This document shows, one piece after another, positions 16,347-25,227 of a DNA stretch of 64,000 nt (its first letter is position 1; every line of letters begins with the position of its first letter). Under the pieces are notes generated by a model. That model saw nothing but the letters and a program-made list of their open reading frames with translations, was not told the DNA's origin and made no database searches. The position numbers and the translations under genes are program-made. The DNA lies in assembly GCF_000307105.1 (NCBI RefSeq), contig NC_018645.1, positions 469,001-533,000 on the forward strand. Direction: 5' to 3'. Origin of the DNA: Desulfobacula toluolica Tol2. Its GTDB lineage: Bacteria > Desulfobacterota > Desulfobacteria > Desulfobacterales > Desulfobacteraceae.

Positions 16347-17717
16347 ATGTTCAGAATATACGCCGTTATGTTGGCGTGTTTAATGATATTGTTAACCCAG
16401 GGGTGTGCCTCCTTGTTTGACAGATCTTTTAAACCCATGTTCCCCGACCTTCCGGATAAACTGGTCCTGGCGCCTGACAAAAATTCAGATCTTAAGATCA
16501 CGTCCACACTTCTGGATATATTGGATGACCCAAGTGCAACAGCGCTTGTGGATGAGGCCGTGAAGAACAATTACAGTCTAAAGGCTACGGCATTACGCCT
16601 CAGGTCTTCAGGCTTGCTTCTTTCAAGAACCAATGCAGACAGACTGCCTAAGGTGGATGCAGGGTACAATGCATCCCGAAATAAATTTGCAGATGATTTA
16701 AATTCTTTGTCCAGCCATAAGGTGTCCCTCTCTGTTAGCTGGGAACTGGACCTTTGGGGGAAACTTGCCGACCGTCACATGGCGCAGGAAAAAAAATATC
16801 AATCTGAAAAGTTCGATTACGGAAGAGCGCTGGACTCGCTGGCAGCCAGGGTACTCCAGGGCTATTTTAATGTCAAAGCAAACAAACTTAAGCTGGATAT
16901 CCAAAAAGAACGGGTGAAAATTTATCAAAGCATTGAAACAACTATTATAAATAAATACCAGGCAGGTCTTGGAACCCTTGATGATATTTCCACGGCAAAG
17001 ACAAAAACAGGTGTTGCCCAATCAGGTGTGGCAACAGCCATGGATGAGCATGCCAGTGCTGTCAGAGACCTGGAAGTCCTTTTGGGCAGGTATCCGGGAA
17101 CTAAACTGGATTTTACCGGAGATTTGCCGAATATCGGGTTTTCTGCGCCTGCAGCACCGGCTGCCATCCTTGCAAACCGACCTGATGTTCAGGCAGCCCT
17201 GTCAAGGTATGATGCCGCAAATTTTTCTTCTATTGCAAGCCAAAAAGACATGCTCCCGGGAATCACGCTTTCTGCAGAGATGTTCAAGCAGACCCCTCAA
17301 TTTACTTCATTGGATTCAACAGGGTCTTCCCGGTGGATTGTGGGGAATCTCCTGTACCCCTTATTTAATGCTGGAAAATTAAAAAACGAGGCCGAGGCGG
17401 CCGGCATAGAAGCCGATGCTGCTGCCATGGATGTGGCTTATACAATTATTACGGCAATGAAAGAAGCAGAGAATGTTTTTGCGAAATCAAAATACCTGAA
17501 AATGAGGTTGTTCCATCTGGAAAATGCTGTCAAACATGCAAAGCAGAGCAGTCTGTATTATGAGACGTGCTATAAAAAAGGGCTTGCAGATATTATCGCC
17601 CTTCATACGGCCAGGGAGCAGGAACTCAATTTGATGTCGGACATTATCGATGTAAAAGCATCCAGGATTTTTAACCGTGTGGATATGGCTTTGACCCTGG
17701 GTGTAACAATTTTTTGA
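16347..17717 (+). CDS. RND efflux outer-membrane factor, lipoprotein (OprM/NodT type)
   Basis: 456 residues. A signal peptide ends at a lipobox (LLTQGCAS). The protein then shows the two-fold repeated TolC alpha-barrel pattern: NNYSLKATALRLRSSG, the double Leu/Ala-rich helices, and NRPDVQAALSRY, the signature of OprM/NodT proteins. It forms the outer-membrane tunnel of the tripartite pump encoded by the next two genes. The stop is 14 bp before the adaptor's ATG. AAAGGAGA precedes the start. Confidence 0.94.
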   Translation: MFRIYAVMLACLMILLTQGCASLFDRSFKPMFPDLPDKLVLAPDKNSDLKITSTLLDILDDPSATALVDEAVKNNYSLKATALRLRSSGLLLSRTNADRLPKVDAGYNASRNKFADDLNSLSSHKVSLSVSWELDLWGKLADRHMAQEKKYQSEKFDYGRALDSLAARVLQGYFNVKANKLKLDIQKERVKIYQSIETTIINKYQAGLGTLDDISTAKTKTGVAQSGVATAMDEHASAVRDLEVLLGRYPGTKLDFTGDLPNIGFSAPAAPAAILANRPDVQAALSRYDAANFSSIASQKDMLPGITLSAEMFKQTPQFTSLDSTGSSRWIVGNLLYPLFNAGKLKNEAEAAGIEADAAAMDVAYTIITAMKEAENVFAKSKYLKMRLFHLENAVKHAKQSSLYYETCYKKGLADIIALHTAREQELNLMSDIIDVKASRIFNRVDMALTLGVTIF

Positions 17718-17731
17718 AAAAGGTAAATCAT

Positions 17732-18865
17732 ATGAAGATTTCCAATAGATTAAAAAAATGGCTGGTGTTTGGAGTTACCACTGTGATCTGCACAGGAATA
17801 GTTGTGACCTTGTATTCAATGGAACCGGATAATCAAGTGGAGTTAAAAGAGGCAGCTGCATTGAAAAATGTGACGATTCAAGAAATCCTGCCAGGGATTC
17901 ATCAGCCATGGATAAAAGTATATGGGGAAGCTGCGTCCAAATGGTCCACCACATTACGTTCACAGGTGAACGGACCGATTGTTCATATTAATGAAAATCT
18001 GCAACCGGGAAAGCATATCAAAGCAGGTGAAATTATTTTAGAAATTGATACGGTTGAGTATCAGGCAAATCTTGCAATAGCCCAGCTTGAACTGGAAAAT
18101 GCCCGGGTAAATTTATTGAAAACCCAGCGTCAGGCAGACCAGGCCATGCTGGATTGGAAGCGATCCGGATTTGGCGATACTCCCTCATCCAGTCTTGTTT
18201 TTTATGAGCCGCAATTGGCGGCTGCCAAAGCACAGGTTGTCTCTGCTAAAAAAACATTAAAAAAAGCAAAAAAAGATCTGGAATATACAAGAATCACGTC
18301 TCCCTATTCAGGGCTTGTGGTTGAACGGTTTGCAGATAAAGGGGAAACGCTGTTTTCTGGGGACTCCATCGTAAAGATAGAGAGCGCAGAAGATATTGAA
18401 ATCCGGGTGAACCTGGGTATTGACCAGGTAAGACGCATTGGTGACTGGCAAAATGCACAGGTTAAAATTTTTGATCCCACCGGCAAGGCTCAATGGATTG
18501 GAAAAATTGTCAGAAGCAGTGGCATACTGGATACAAAAACCCGCCTCCAGGGATTTTACATCGTCCCTGCAAAAAAATCATCCGGGATTTTACCCGGTAT
18601 GTTTGTCACAGCCTCCATTTGTGGAAAAAAACAAGAGAATCTGCTGGCTTTGCCAGAGTCATCCCTGACCCGGGATGGATATATCTGGTACACGGATGAT
18701 AATGACCTGCTGAGAAATATAAAAGCGGCCGTAACATTTTATGAGCAGGGACGGGTCTATATAAAAAATACGGGTCATTTTGATCATATCCGGGTGGTTG
18801 TTTCTCCGATTCAAGCCTATATATCCGGAACAAAGGTGAACCCGGTACTGGAAGGAGAAAGTTAA
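17732..18865 (+). CDS. RND periplasmic adaptor (membrane-fusion protein)
   Basis: About 377 residues from the ATG at 17732, which has AAGG 8 bp upstream; a TTG at 17714 would overlap the previous gene. One N-terminal membrane anchor is followed by the lipoyl half-motif (NENLQPGKHIKAGEIILEID), a coiled-coil hairpin, and the returning lipoyl half ending in ITSPYSGLVVERFADKGETL. A beta-barrel domain follows. It bridges the inner-membrane pump and the outer-membrane factor. Confidence 0.94.
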   Translation: MKISNRLKKWLVFGVTTVICTGIVVTLYSMEPDNQVELKEAAALKNVTIQEILPGIHQPWIKVYGEAASKWSTTLRSQVNGPIVHINENLQPGKHIKAGEIILEIDTVEYQANLAIAQLELENARVNLLKTQRQADQAMLDWKRSGFGDTPSSSLVFYEPQLAAAKAQVVSAKKTLKKAKKDLEYTRITSPYSGLVVERFADKGETLFSGDSIVKIESAEDIEIRVNLGIDQVRRIGDWQNAQVKIFDPTGKAQWIGKIVRSSGILDTKTRLQGFYIVPAKKSSGILPGMFVTASICGKKQENLLALPESSLTRDGYIWYTDDNDLLRNIKAAVTFYEQGRVYIKNTGHFDHIRVVVSPIQAYISGTKVNPVLEGES

Positions 18866-18866
18866 A

Positions 18867-21800
18867 ATGAGCGGAATATCAGCATGGTTTACAAAAAACC
18901 CGGTGGCAGCAAACCTTCTGGCGCTGCTGGTGATTGTCGGGGGAGTTTTTTCCCTCATGGGGCTGAGGATTGAAGGTTTTCCTAAAATTCCGTCCAGTTA
19001 TATTTCCATTGATATTGCTTACCCGCAGTCGAGTTCGGAGCAGGTGGACTCGGGGATCACTCAAAAGGTTGAAAAATTTCTGGAAGGATTGGCAGGGGTT
19101 AAAAAGATCAGCTCATATTCCAGTGAAGGGGCAGCTAAGATATTGGTTCAAAAAGAGACAGGCTATAATATGATCCGCCTGCTCAATGATGTAAAAACAA
19201 AAGTTGAAGCAATTGATAATTTCCCGGATAAATCATCAAAACCGGTAATCAGTGTAGATGAATTTAAAGATTTTGTCCTGATTGTTCAAGTCTATGGGGA
19301 TGTATCCGAACAAACCCTGCAGCAGTCAGCCCGGTTTCTGGAAAAAGAATTGCAGTCTGATCCGAAAATATCCAAAATTGAATCATTTGGAAAAAAGAGC
19401 AGGGAGATGCGGATTGAACTGGATGCACAAATGCTTAAGGCATACAAAATTTCCATTGGTCAGGTTGCTGCCATTGTTGCCAGGGATAATGCAGAGCAAG
19501 GGTATGGCCTGCTCAAAAACGATACAAACCGGATTATTATCCGGTCTGATGTAAAAATAGAGCATTATGACCAGTTGATGAATCTGCCGATTATCACAAG
19601 CTCTGATGGTGCCAAAATATATTTAAAAGATGTGGCACGGGTGATTGAAGACTATGAAGACAGTGATACAAAGGCACTCTACCAGAATCAAAACTCGGTT
19701 GGAATCGTTCTTTACAGCAGCAATAAAGGGCATATGCTTGAGGTGAGCAAGGCAGCTTATAAAGTGGTGGAAAACCTTAAAAAACAAGTTCCGGATGAAA
19801 TTCATATCGATATTTGGGCAGACTTCAGCACTTACATGAAAGACCGGCTCATCCTTTTACAGTCTAATGCCTGGCAGGGACTTTTGATTGTGTTTGCTAT
19901 CTTGGCTGTATTTTTAAATTTCAAGCTGGCCTTCTGGGTGGCCATGGGAATTCCTTTTTCCATAGCGGGTGTTCTGGCCTTGATGGGAGAATCATTTTTA
20001 AATTACTCCTTAAATGATATTACCACCTTTGGCATGATCATTGTTTTAGGAATCCTTGTTGACGATGCAGTGGTCGTGGGAGAAAGCATTTTTGAAGAAC
20101 GCAAGAAAAACCTGGACAGGATAGAGGGAACGATAAAAGGGGTACACAAGGTGGCAGTGGCCACCATATTTGGTGTGCTGACCACGATAGCTGCATTTTA
20201 TCCGCTGATGCTGATTAAAAATGATTTTGGCAAGATTTTGGCCAGTTTTTCCGTGGTGGTTTGTGTGGCGCTTATATTTTCTTTGGTTGAAAGCAAACTG
20301 GTGTTGCCTGCCCACCTGGCATCAATTTCCATTACCCCTGAAAAACCTGAAAATATCTTTTTAAAAGGGTTTTATAAGGTTCAGGAATCTGCTTCCAACG
20401 TTCTTGTTTTTTTAAATCAGCAAGTTTATACACCGTTGCTGGTTGCAACCTTAAAACACCGGTATTCAGTTCTAATTATTTTTATCAGCCTGGCAATGGC
20501 GGGTGGGTGGCTGCTGAAAATGAATTATGTACGAACTGTTTTTTTTCCTGAAATTCCAGGTGATGTGATCAGTGTCAATGTAACAATGGAATCGGGCGGT
20601 TCATCTAAAATGACATATGAAAATGCCGACGCCATTGATGCAGCCGCAGCAGCCATTAACCGGGAATTAATGGAGAAACACGGCACAAATGAACCGCCGA
20701 TCAGAAAGATTATGACCGCTGTAACAGGCAGCCAAGGTATTGAAATTTATGCAGAGCTTCAACCTCAGGCCATGCGGGTGGTTAACACCTTGTCGCTGTT
20801 AAAAATGTGGCGTTCTCGAACCAGCAATCTTGAAGGCGTACAAACTATAGAATTCAGAGGCAATGCCGAAACCGGCGGTGGGTTTGTATTGAAGGCAGAA
20901 TCCCATAATATTGTTTCACTCAGGCAGGCGATAAAAAAACTTAAGGCAGGGCTCAAGGAAATGCAAGGGGTTCATGACTTAAGGGATGATTTTAAATCCA
21001 GTGAGCCGGAACTCAGGCTGAACTTGAAAAATGAGGCCAGACATCTGGGGGTGACACCGGAAGATCTGGCTTCCCAGATTGGTATGGCATATGGGGGATT
21101 TGAGATTGATAAATTCCAGAAAGACAATGATGAAATCAAACTTCGCATAATCTATAAAAAAGATCAGCGTAAATATATTCATCAATTACTAGAAACTAGA
21201 ATTTCATTGGCTGATGGATCTTTAATTCCTTTGACTCAAGTGGCAAATATAGAATCACGTTTTTCATCAGGATTTATCCATCGAATTAACGGGAAACGGG
21301 TGGCTGAAGTTGAGGCAGCTATAGATAAAAGGATTGTCAGTGCGTCAGAAGTATTTGACGCACTCAAACAAAAGGTTATTCCTGCAATTGAACGCACTTT
21401 TCCGGATGTGAAAATTTTGGCAGGTGGCGAATTAGAGCAGGAGGGAGAGGTTAAGGGTGGTCTTGTAAAGGCCTTAATCATGATCATGCTTTTGATCTAT
21501 GCCTTGCTGGCGGTTCCACTTAAATCCTATTGGAAACCTGTTGTTATAATGTCGGTTATTCCATTCGGATTCACAGGTGCTGTGGTGGGACATTTGATTG
21601 CAGGGGTTCCTTTAAGTATTCTTTCTTTTTTCGGCATGTTGGCCCTATCTGGAATTATTGTTAACGACAGCCTGGTGATGCTGACTCGGTTCAATGATAT
21701 AATGGCCCAAGGAAAAACAGTGAACAAAGCATTAACAACAGCCGGGTCAAGCCGGTTTCGAGCAATTTTTTTAACCACGGCCACCACGGTTTGTGGTCTG

Positions 21801-21983
21801 ATGCCTTTGCTGTTTGAAACATCGGAGCAGGCCCAGTACCTGATTCCGGCGGTTGTTTCTCTTGCTTATGGAGAATTGTTTGCAACCTTTATCACTCTTT
21901 TGCTGGTCCCTTTGCTAATGAATATTGCCTATGATATCCGGGAGGTGTTTGCGTCAAACCAGTCGGCTCAATATGTATGTTAA
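18867..21983 (+). CDS. RND-family efflux permease (AcrB/MexB-like)
   Basis: 1038 residues, full length for the HAE-RND class. There is one helix at the N-terminus, then a large periplasmic loop, helices 2-6 including the proton-relay helix with GILVDDAVVVGE (the DD pair of the relay), a second periplasmic loop and the last six helices. ATG follows the adaptor stop by one base. Substrates cannot be predicted, although the divergent two-component system suggests induction by envelope or chemical stress. The sequence is intermediate among the acriflavine-resistance type, without clear markers of metal pumps. Confidence 0.95.
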   Translation: MSGISAWFTKNPVAANLLALLVIVGGVFSLMGLRIEGFPKIPSSYISIDIAYPQSSSEQVDSGITQKVEKFLEGLAGVKKISSYSSEGAAKILVQKETGYNMIRLLNDVKTKVEAIDNFPDKSSKPVISVDEFKDFVLIVQVYGDVSEQTLQQSARFLEKELQSDPKISKIESFGKKSREMRIELDAQMLKAYKISIGQVAAIVARDNAEQGYGLLKNDTNRIIIRSDVKIEHYDQLMNLPIITSSDGAKIYLKDVARVIEDYEDSDTKALYQNQNSVGIVLYSSNKGHMLEVSKAAYKVVENLKKQVPDEIHIDIWADFSTYMKDRLILLQSNAWQGLLIVFAILAVFLNFKLAFWVAMGIPFSIAGVLALMGESFLNYSLNDITTFGMIIVLGILVDDAVVVGESIFEERKKNLDRIEGTIKGVHKVAVATIFGVLTTIAAFYPLMLIKNDFGKILASFSVVVCVALIFSLVESKLVLPAHLASISITPEKPENIFLKGFYKVQESASNVLVFLNQQVYTPLLVATLKHRYSVLIIFISLAMAGGWLLKMNYVRTVFFPEIPGDVISVNVTMESGGSSKMTYENADAIDAAAAAINRELMEKHGTNEPPIRKIMTAVTGSQGIEIYAELQPQAMRVVNTLSLLKMWRSRTSNLEGVQTIEFRGNAETGGGFVLKAESHNIVSLRQAIKKLKAGLKEMQGVHDLRDDFKSSEPELRLNLKNEARHLGVTPEDLASQIGMAYGGFEIDKFQKDNDEIKLRIIYKKDQRKYIHQLLETRISLADGSLIPLTQVANIESRFSSGFIHRINGKRVAEVEAAIDKRIVSASEVFDALKQKVIPAIERTFPDVKILAGGELEQEGEVKGGLVKALIMIMLLIYALLAVPLKSYWKPVVIMSVIPFGFTGAVVGHLIAGVPLSILSFFGMLALSGIIVNDSLVMLTRFNDIMAQGKTVNKALTTAGSSRFRAIFLTTATTVCGLMPLLFETSEQAQYLIPAVVSLAYGELFATFITLLLVPLLMNIAYDIREVFASNQSAQYVC

Positions 21984-22209
21984 CGCTAACTTACATTCCG
22001 GCGGGTGAGCTACACCCAAAGCGAAAGCTTTTGGGCTTCCTGCTTTGCAGAGGATTGCTTGATATATTGAAAGGTATCAAGACTTACATCCTCTCCACAG
22101 CAATAAAAATAAGTTTCCATAAGGCTAAACAATTTGGCAGGGACAGTTTCTTTTTATAAAAAAACCTGTTCATAAGTCATTTGATCAAACTTGACGCATA
22201 AACAAAGCG
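21984..22209. other. Gene-free scar with stable hairpin and duplicated gene tail
   Basis: Contains CCCAAAGC-GAAA-GCTTTTGGG near 22014-22034, a hairpin with a GNRA tetraloop that could end the RND transcript or be the relic of an IS200/IS605-type right end. At 22109-22157 there is a degenerate copy of the 3' end of the gene at 22772-23059. No intact frame is present. Confidence 0.45.
22109..22157 (-). repeat. Degenerate copy of 22793-22842
   Basis: About 50 bp, beginning ATAAGTTTCCATAAGGCTAA, match the segment at 22793-22842 with a few substitutions and one missing base. The missing base shifts the frame, so this is a dead fragment of the neighbouring hypothetical gene, left by duplication or insertion. 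Confidence 0.7.
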
Positions 22210-22626
22210 CTATTCAAGTTTACTCATTTCCTGCCCCATCTTTTCCATCGCAGCTTGTACTTTGCCGTCCATCATATATGTAACCATTTTCATCATAGCC
22301 TCTGGAATTTTTGCAGAAGCAGCTTCGAGTCGCTTGATGTCCGCTTCCATCCATTCAGGCATTTTACCCTGTTTGTATTCCGGGTAGTTTTTTTCAAATT
22401 CCTTGAGTTCAGGAATAAGTTTTTTCATGCCTTCTGTATAATTTTCAATGGCCGCAACCATGTCGTCAGCATTTTTAGCACTGACAAGTCCATTTACATA
22501 GTCTTCAGTAACATTGGCCTGGTTTTTTATGATTGATTTGGCATCATTGTTGGCATTTGAACTGCAGCCTAAAACAAGAAAAGCAGTTAACAATACAGTA
22601 GCAAGAATTCCATGAATGCGTGTCAT
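22210..22626 (-). CDS. Small lipoprotein of unknown function
   Basis: 138 residues. A signal peptide ends at the lipobox LVLGCSS. The mature part is helical and highly charged, with a repeated amphipathic pattern (ENYTEGMKKLIPELKEFEKN, MPEWMEADIKRLEAASAKIP), and no cysteines beyond the lipid site. No family was recognised. It is probably anchored to the periplasmic face of a membrane. AAAGGAGA precedes the ATG. Confidence 0.8.
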   Translation of the reverse strand: MTRIHGILATVLLTAFLVLGCSSNANNDAKSIIKNQANVTEDYVNGLVSAKNADDMVAAIENYTEGMKKLIPELKEFEKNYPEYKQGKMPEWMEADIKRLEAASAKIPEAMMKMVTYMMDGKVQAAMEKMGQEMSKLE

Positions 22627-22771
22627 CGGTATATCTCCTTTGTTTGTAAAGATTTGCTGATTAATCTACATAGTGACGGAACTGTAAGATATCAGATTCA
22701 TGGATATGAAAATACTGGAAGGTATGTGGCCTGTCAATTTAAAAATTGACCTGGAAAAAAGGGATGCCATG

Positions 22772-23059
22772 TTATTTAACCATTTTTTGAAGATAAGTTT
22801 CCATAAGGCCAAACAATTTGACAGGGGAGAGTTCCTTTTTATGTGGAAAAAGTTCTTTTTGTATGCAGTGAAGGTTTATGATCAGCCTTTCTTTATCAAT
22901 CCAGTTGTTAAATTCACCAAGGTCCATATCCAAAGCTGCATTAACAAGGGACATGTTTTTTTCAAGCCTGGGTTTTCCCTGATTATAGATAAACTCAAAA
23001 TATGCTTTTACTTTTCTGATACCTTTTTTGTCTGTCACAGGACCCTTATCATGAGTCAT
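22772..23059 (-). CDS. 95-residue hypothetical protein
   Basis: A soluble helical protein with tryptophan in FNNWIDKERLIIN and a basic C-terminus. It starts behind AGGAGA. The last 17 codons are duplicated in degenerate form at 22109-22157. Function is unknown. It may group with the MEKHLA-domain gene upstream, 39 bp away on the same strand. Confidence 0.65.
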   Translation of the reverse strand: MTHDKGPVTDKKGIRKVKAYFEFIYNQGKPRLEKNMSLVNAALDMDLGEFNNWIDKERLIINLHCIQKELFPHKKELSPVKLFGLMETYLQKMVK

Positions 23060-23098
23060 TTTGCAAGTCTCCTGAATGTTGTGGGCTGATTTGTTGAT

Positions 23099-23695
23099 TT
23101 AAAAATTTTTGCTGGTTGTTTTTTTTAACAAAACGGCCTGACCTCTGTAAATGCCTCTTGTATCGGAGATATTGAAAAACAATCCTTTTTGAATTAATAT
23201 TTTTTTCCCTTTCGCGGACACTCGCTCAGCATCAAAGATTACTTTTCCCATAGCAAGACACTCTCCAAGTAGATTGTTCCTTTCATCTTGGAAAGAACTC
23301 GGGGCACTTTTGAATGATGCAAGAGCTGTTTGTTCTTGATATGTCCTTTCGAAAATAAGCAAGGCTGCCCGATTGGCATAATTATAGATGTTTTCCCGAA
23401 CACCTTGTCCATCATCGCGTATATCATGACTCAATATAGCTTGGGGGGCAAAGAATACAAATTCTGCTTTTTCTTCAGGGGTAAGTCCTTCCGACATTTC
23501 AAACATCGGTCTTCCATAAGTTGCCGCGAAACTATCCAGAAGATTTTGCGTATGCTGCTTGATAAATTTATTTCCAAAGTTGATAATTTCTATTCCAGAT
23601 TCTTCATAAAGAATCGATCCTTGATTATTTGTTTTGAAAAGATTGTCATCTGATTTTATCATGGGTTGTTTCCAATACAAGGTTTTGTTATTCAT
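23099..23695 (-). CDS. MEKHLA-domain protein
   Basis: 198 residues. The central part matches the MEKHLA (PAS-like) family: a helix with LLDSFAATYGR, then APQAILSHD, the marker NYANRAALLIFERTYQE, and the C-terminal strands with RGIYRGQAVLLKK. In plants this domain ends HD-ZIP III proteins and in bacteria it stands alone; its ligand is not established. It could be a small sensor. The next gene downstream is the 95-residue hypothetical protein. Confidence 0.8.
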   Translation of the reverse strand: MNNKTLYWKQPMIKSDDNLFKTNNQGSILYEESGIEIINFGNKFIKQHTQNLLDSFAATYGRPMFEMSEGLTPEEKAEFVFFAPQAILSHDIRDDGQGVRENIYNYANRAALLIFERTYQEQTALASFKSAPSSFQDERNNLLGECLAMGKVIFDAERVSAKGKKILIQKGLFFNISDTRGIYRGQAVLLKKTTSKNF

Positions 23696-23726
23696 GAAAA
23701 GGCAAAATCAACATGCACTGACCCGC

Positions 23727-24266
23727 CTATCTTGTTTTCTTTACAGCAAGCAACTTTTTTAGATGAACAAAAAAATCATTTCGCACATTTTGTATTTTCA
23801 AAGCTTCCCTGTAATCAAGTATAGCCTTGTCTTCAAACTTAAACCTGTCCGGTTCAACCTGTAAAGCATAAGAATTGGCCTGCCTTTTCCAAAACCATTC
23901 TGCGCTGCCGAACTGAATGTTTTTGGGATCAATAACCGTGATTTTTTTCAAATCATTCAAAAATATTCTTCCCAAATCACTGTTTTCAATGCACAAGGCA
24001 ATGTAGGCTATTCTGTACTCCACTCTGATAACAGTGTCTGTAATCGGCAAGGGTTCCAGATTATAAGGATCATTCTGACCTGTGTAGACAAAATGCCCAT
24101 GGCAACTTTGCAGTGTGAAACAATAAGGCAGTTTGTTAAGAGCATTGACCAGATTGATTATTGGTTCATCGATCATGTCATTGCTCAGACCGGCCAGGCA
24201 TTTTTGTCTTTGATCCTGATAATGCGGGTTTGCCACTAATGCTTTAGGTTTTGTAAAGGTTTCCAA
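23727..24266 (-). CDS. Hypothetical protein with LQSCHGH motif
   Basis: 179 residues with a probable TTG start behind AGGAAGAG. The central CFTLQSCHGHFVYTG is a striking Cys/His pattern that could bind a metal or act in catalysis, and WFWKRQANSYALQV near the C-terminus may be a second conserved block. I do not recognise the family. The region upstream is made of decayed gene fragments, so the exact 5' end is uncertain. Confidence 0.65.
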   Translation of the reverse strand: METFTKPKALVANPHYQDQRQKCLAGLSNDMIDEPIINLVNALNKLPYCFTLQSCHGHFVYTGQNDPYNLEPLPITDTVIRVEYRIAYIALCIENSDLGRIFLNDLKKITVIDPKNIQFGSAEWFWKRQANSYALQVEPDRFKFEDKAILDYREALKIQNVRNDFFVHLKKLLAVKKTR

Positions 24267-24297
24267 CTGTACTCTTCCTGTCCATGGGAATTAATCT

Positions 24298-24375
24298 GTT
24301 TGATCATATCCAGATCCATGCCGGCATCAATCAGGATCAGTCCCTGGTCGTTTTGCGTAACCGATGATACCATTG
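24298..24375 (-). pseudogene. Metallo-beta-lactamase-fold fragment (short)
   Basis: The frame reads TQNDQGLILIDAGMDLDMI, the early strand-helix part of a metallo-hydrolase (pattern LIDxG). It has no start, no HxHxDH motif and no continuation. The DNA at 24325-24359 closely repeats 24855-24889 of a second fragment, so both come from related genes. Confidence 0.5.
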
Positions 24376-24456
24376 ATTGCTCTGGTACTCGGTCTCTTTA
24401 TCTAATTTCCCGGATCTCTTTTTCTGGCAGGAAACAAATTGCTCCTAAAATGTCAA

Positions 24457-24813
24457 TCACCGTAAACTCAAACCTGTTGCTACGGCTTTTTGCTCTACTG
24501 CTGCTACAATCTGATGAAGCCTTTGCATCACACCCTTGCGTTCATCGGAAAACATGACTGATGTCGGCAATTCTATTTTTACTGTAATTGAATATTTGCT
24601 CTGTGACTGCCATTTCCTAAATTCGGCCGGGCCTTCCACAGAAGGTGGGCAACTTGCTGCAAGCCCATAATTTGGGCAGGTATATTCTCCATTACAAAGT
24701 GCTGCCAAGTCATCTTTCACCAGAATCTTTTTGGATGATATAACAGCACAAGCACTTGCGCCAAGTCTTTCTGCTTCCTGGGTCAACTGTTCAAGGTGCT
24801 GTTTTGATATCAA
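24457..24813 (-). pseudogene. DUF2284 metal-binding protein, C-terminally truncated
   Basis: 118 residues from a TTG behind a purine-rich region. The sequence has the N-terminal DUF2284 features: LGASACAVI, then CNGEYTCPNYGLAASCPPSV with cysteines for an Fe-S or metal site. The normal second half (more cysteines, CxxC) is missing, and the frame ends just after AVATGLSLR. Flanked by metallo-hydrolase fragments, it is probably a broken gene. Confidence 0.6.
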
Positions 24814-24828
24814 TTTGCCATTCTTTTT

Positions 24829-24954
24829 TCATTCTATTCTCCCTGTAAACCCGACGTCAATCAGGACCAGTCCCTGGTTGCTTTGTGTATCCACCATATA
24901 AACAGAACACTCATTGTCGCCCACATGGTAAATATTTTCAATAATTTGCTTCAT
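24829..24954 (-). pseudogene. Metallo-beta-lactamase-fold hydrolase, N-terminal 41 residues
   Basis: Starts at an ATG at 24954 and reads ENIYHVGDNECSVYMVDT then GLVLIDVGF, the typical opening strands of an MBL-fold hydrolase. A TGA at 24829-24831 ends it before the HxHxDH metal motif. The DUF2284 fragment follows immediately, which points to fusion by deletion. Confidence 0.6.
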
Positions 24955-25227
24955 GGATTAGCGAATAATAAATTTGTGATTTACAGTCAAGCAAGAAAAT
25001 TTTTTGTCCGGATTCTGTTAACATATTTTCGGTATTCATGATAATTTGAATCTTGGTATATTTCATACAGGGATAATAAACGTTGAGTAGCCGTTTTTAC
25101 TTTTTAGGATGGTCATAACTATTAATAATAGTCCTGGGCTTTTAAATTTCGCTTATATGGATATCTTTAAAGATATAGTCCACAGTGGAAAATCTTTAAA
25201 GTGTTAAAAAAGAAAAAGTGCTAATAT
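24955..25227. other. Gene-free AT-rich flank of the IS element
   Basis: No supported gene. A perfect 16-bp palindrome ATATCTTTAAAGATAT lies at 25161-25176, and part of it (AATCTTTAAAG) recurs about 20 bp later. The missing N-terminal half of the Vsr gene was looked for here and not found. Confidence 0.4.
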
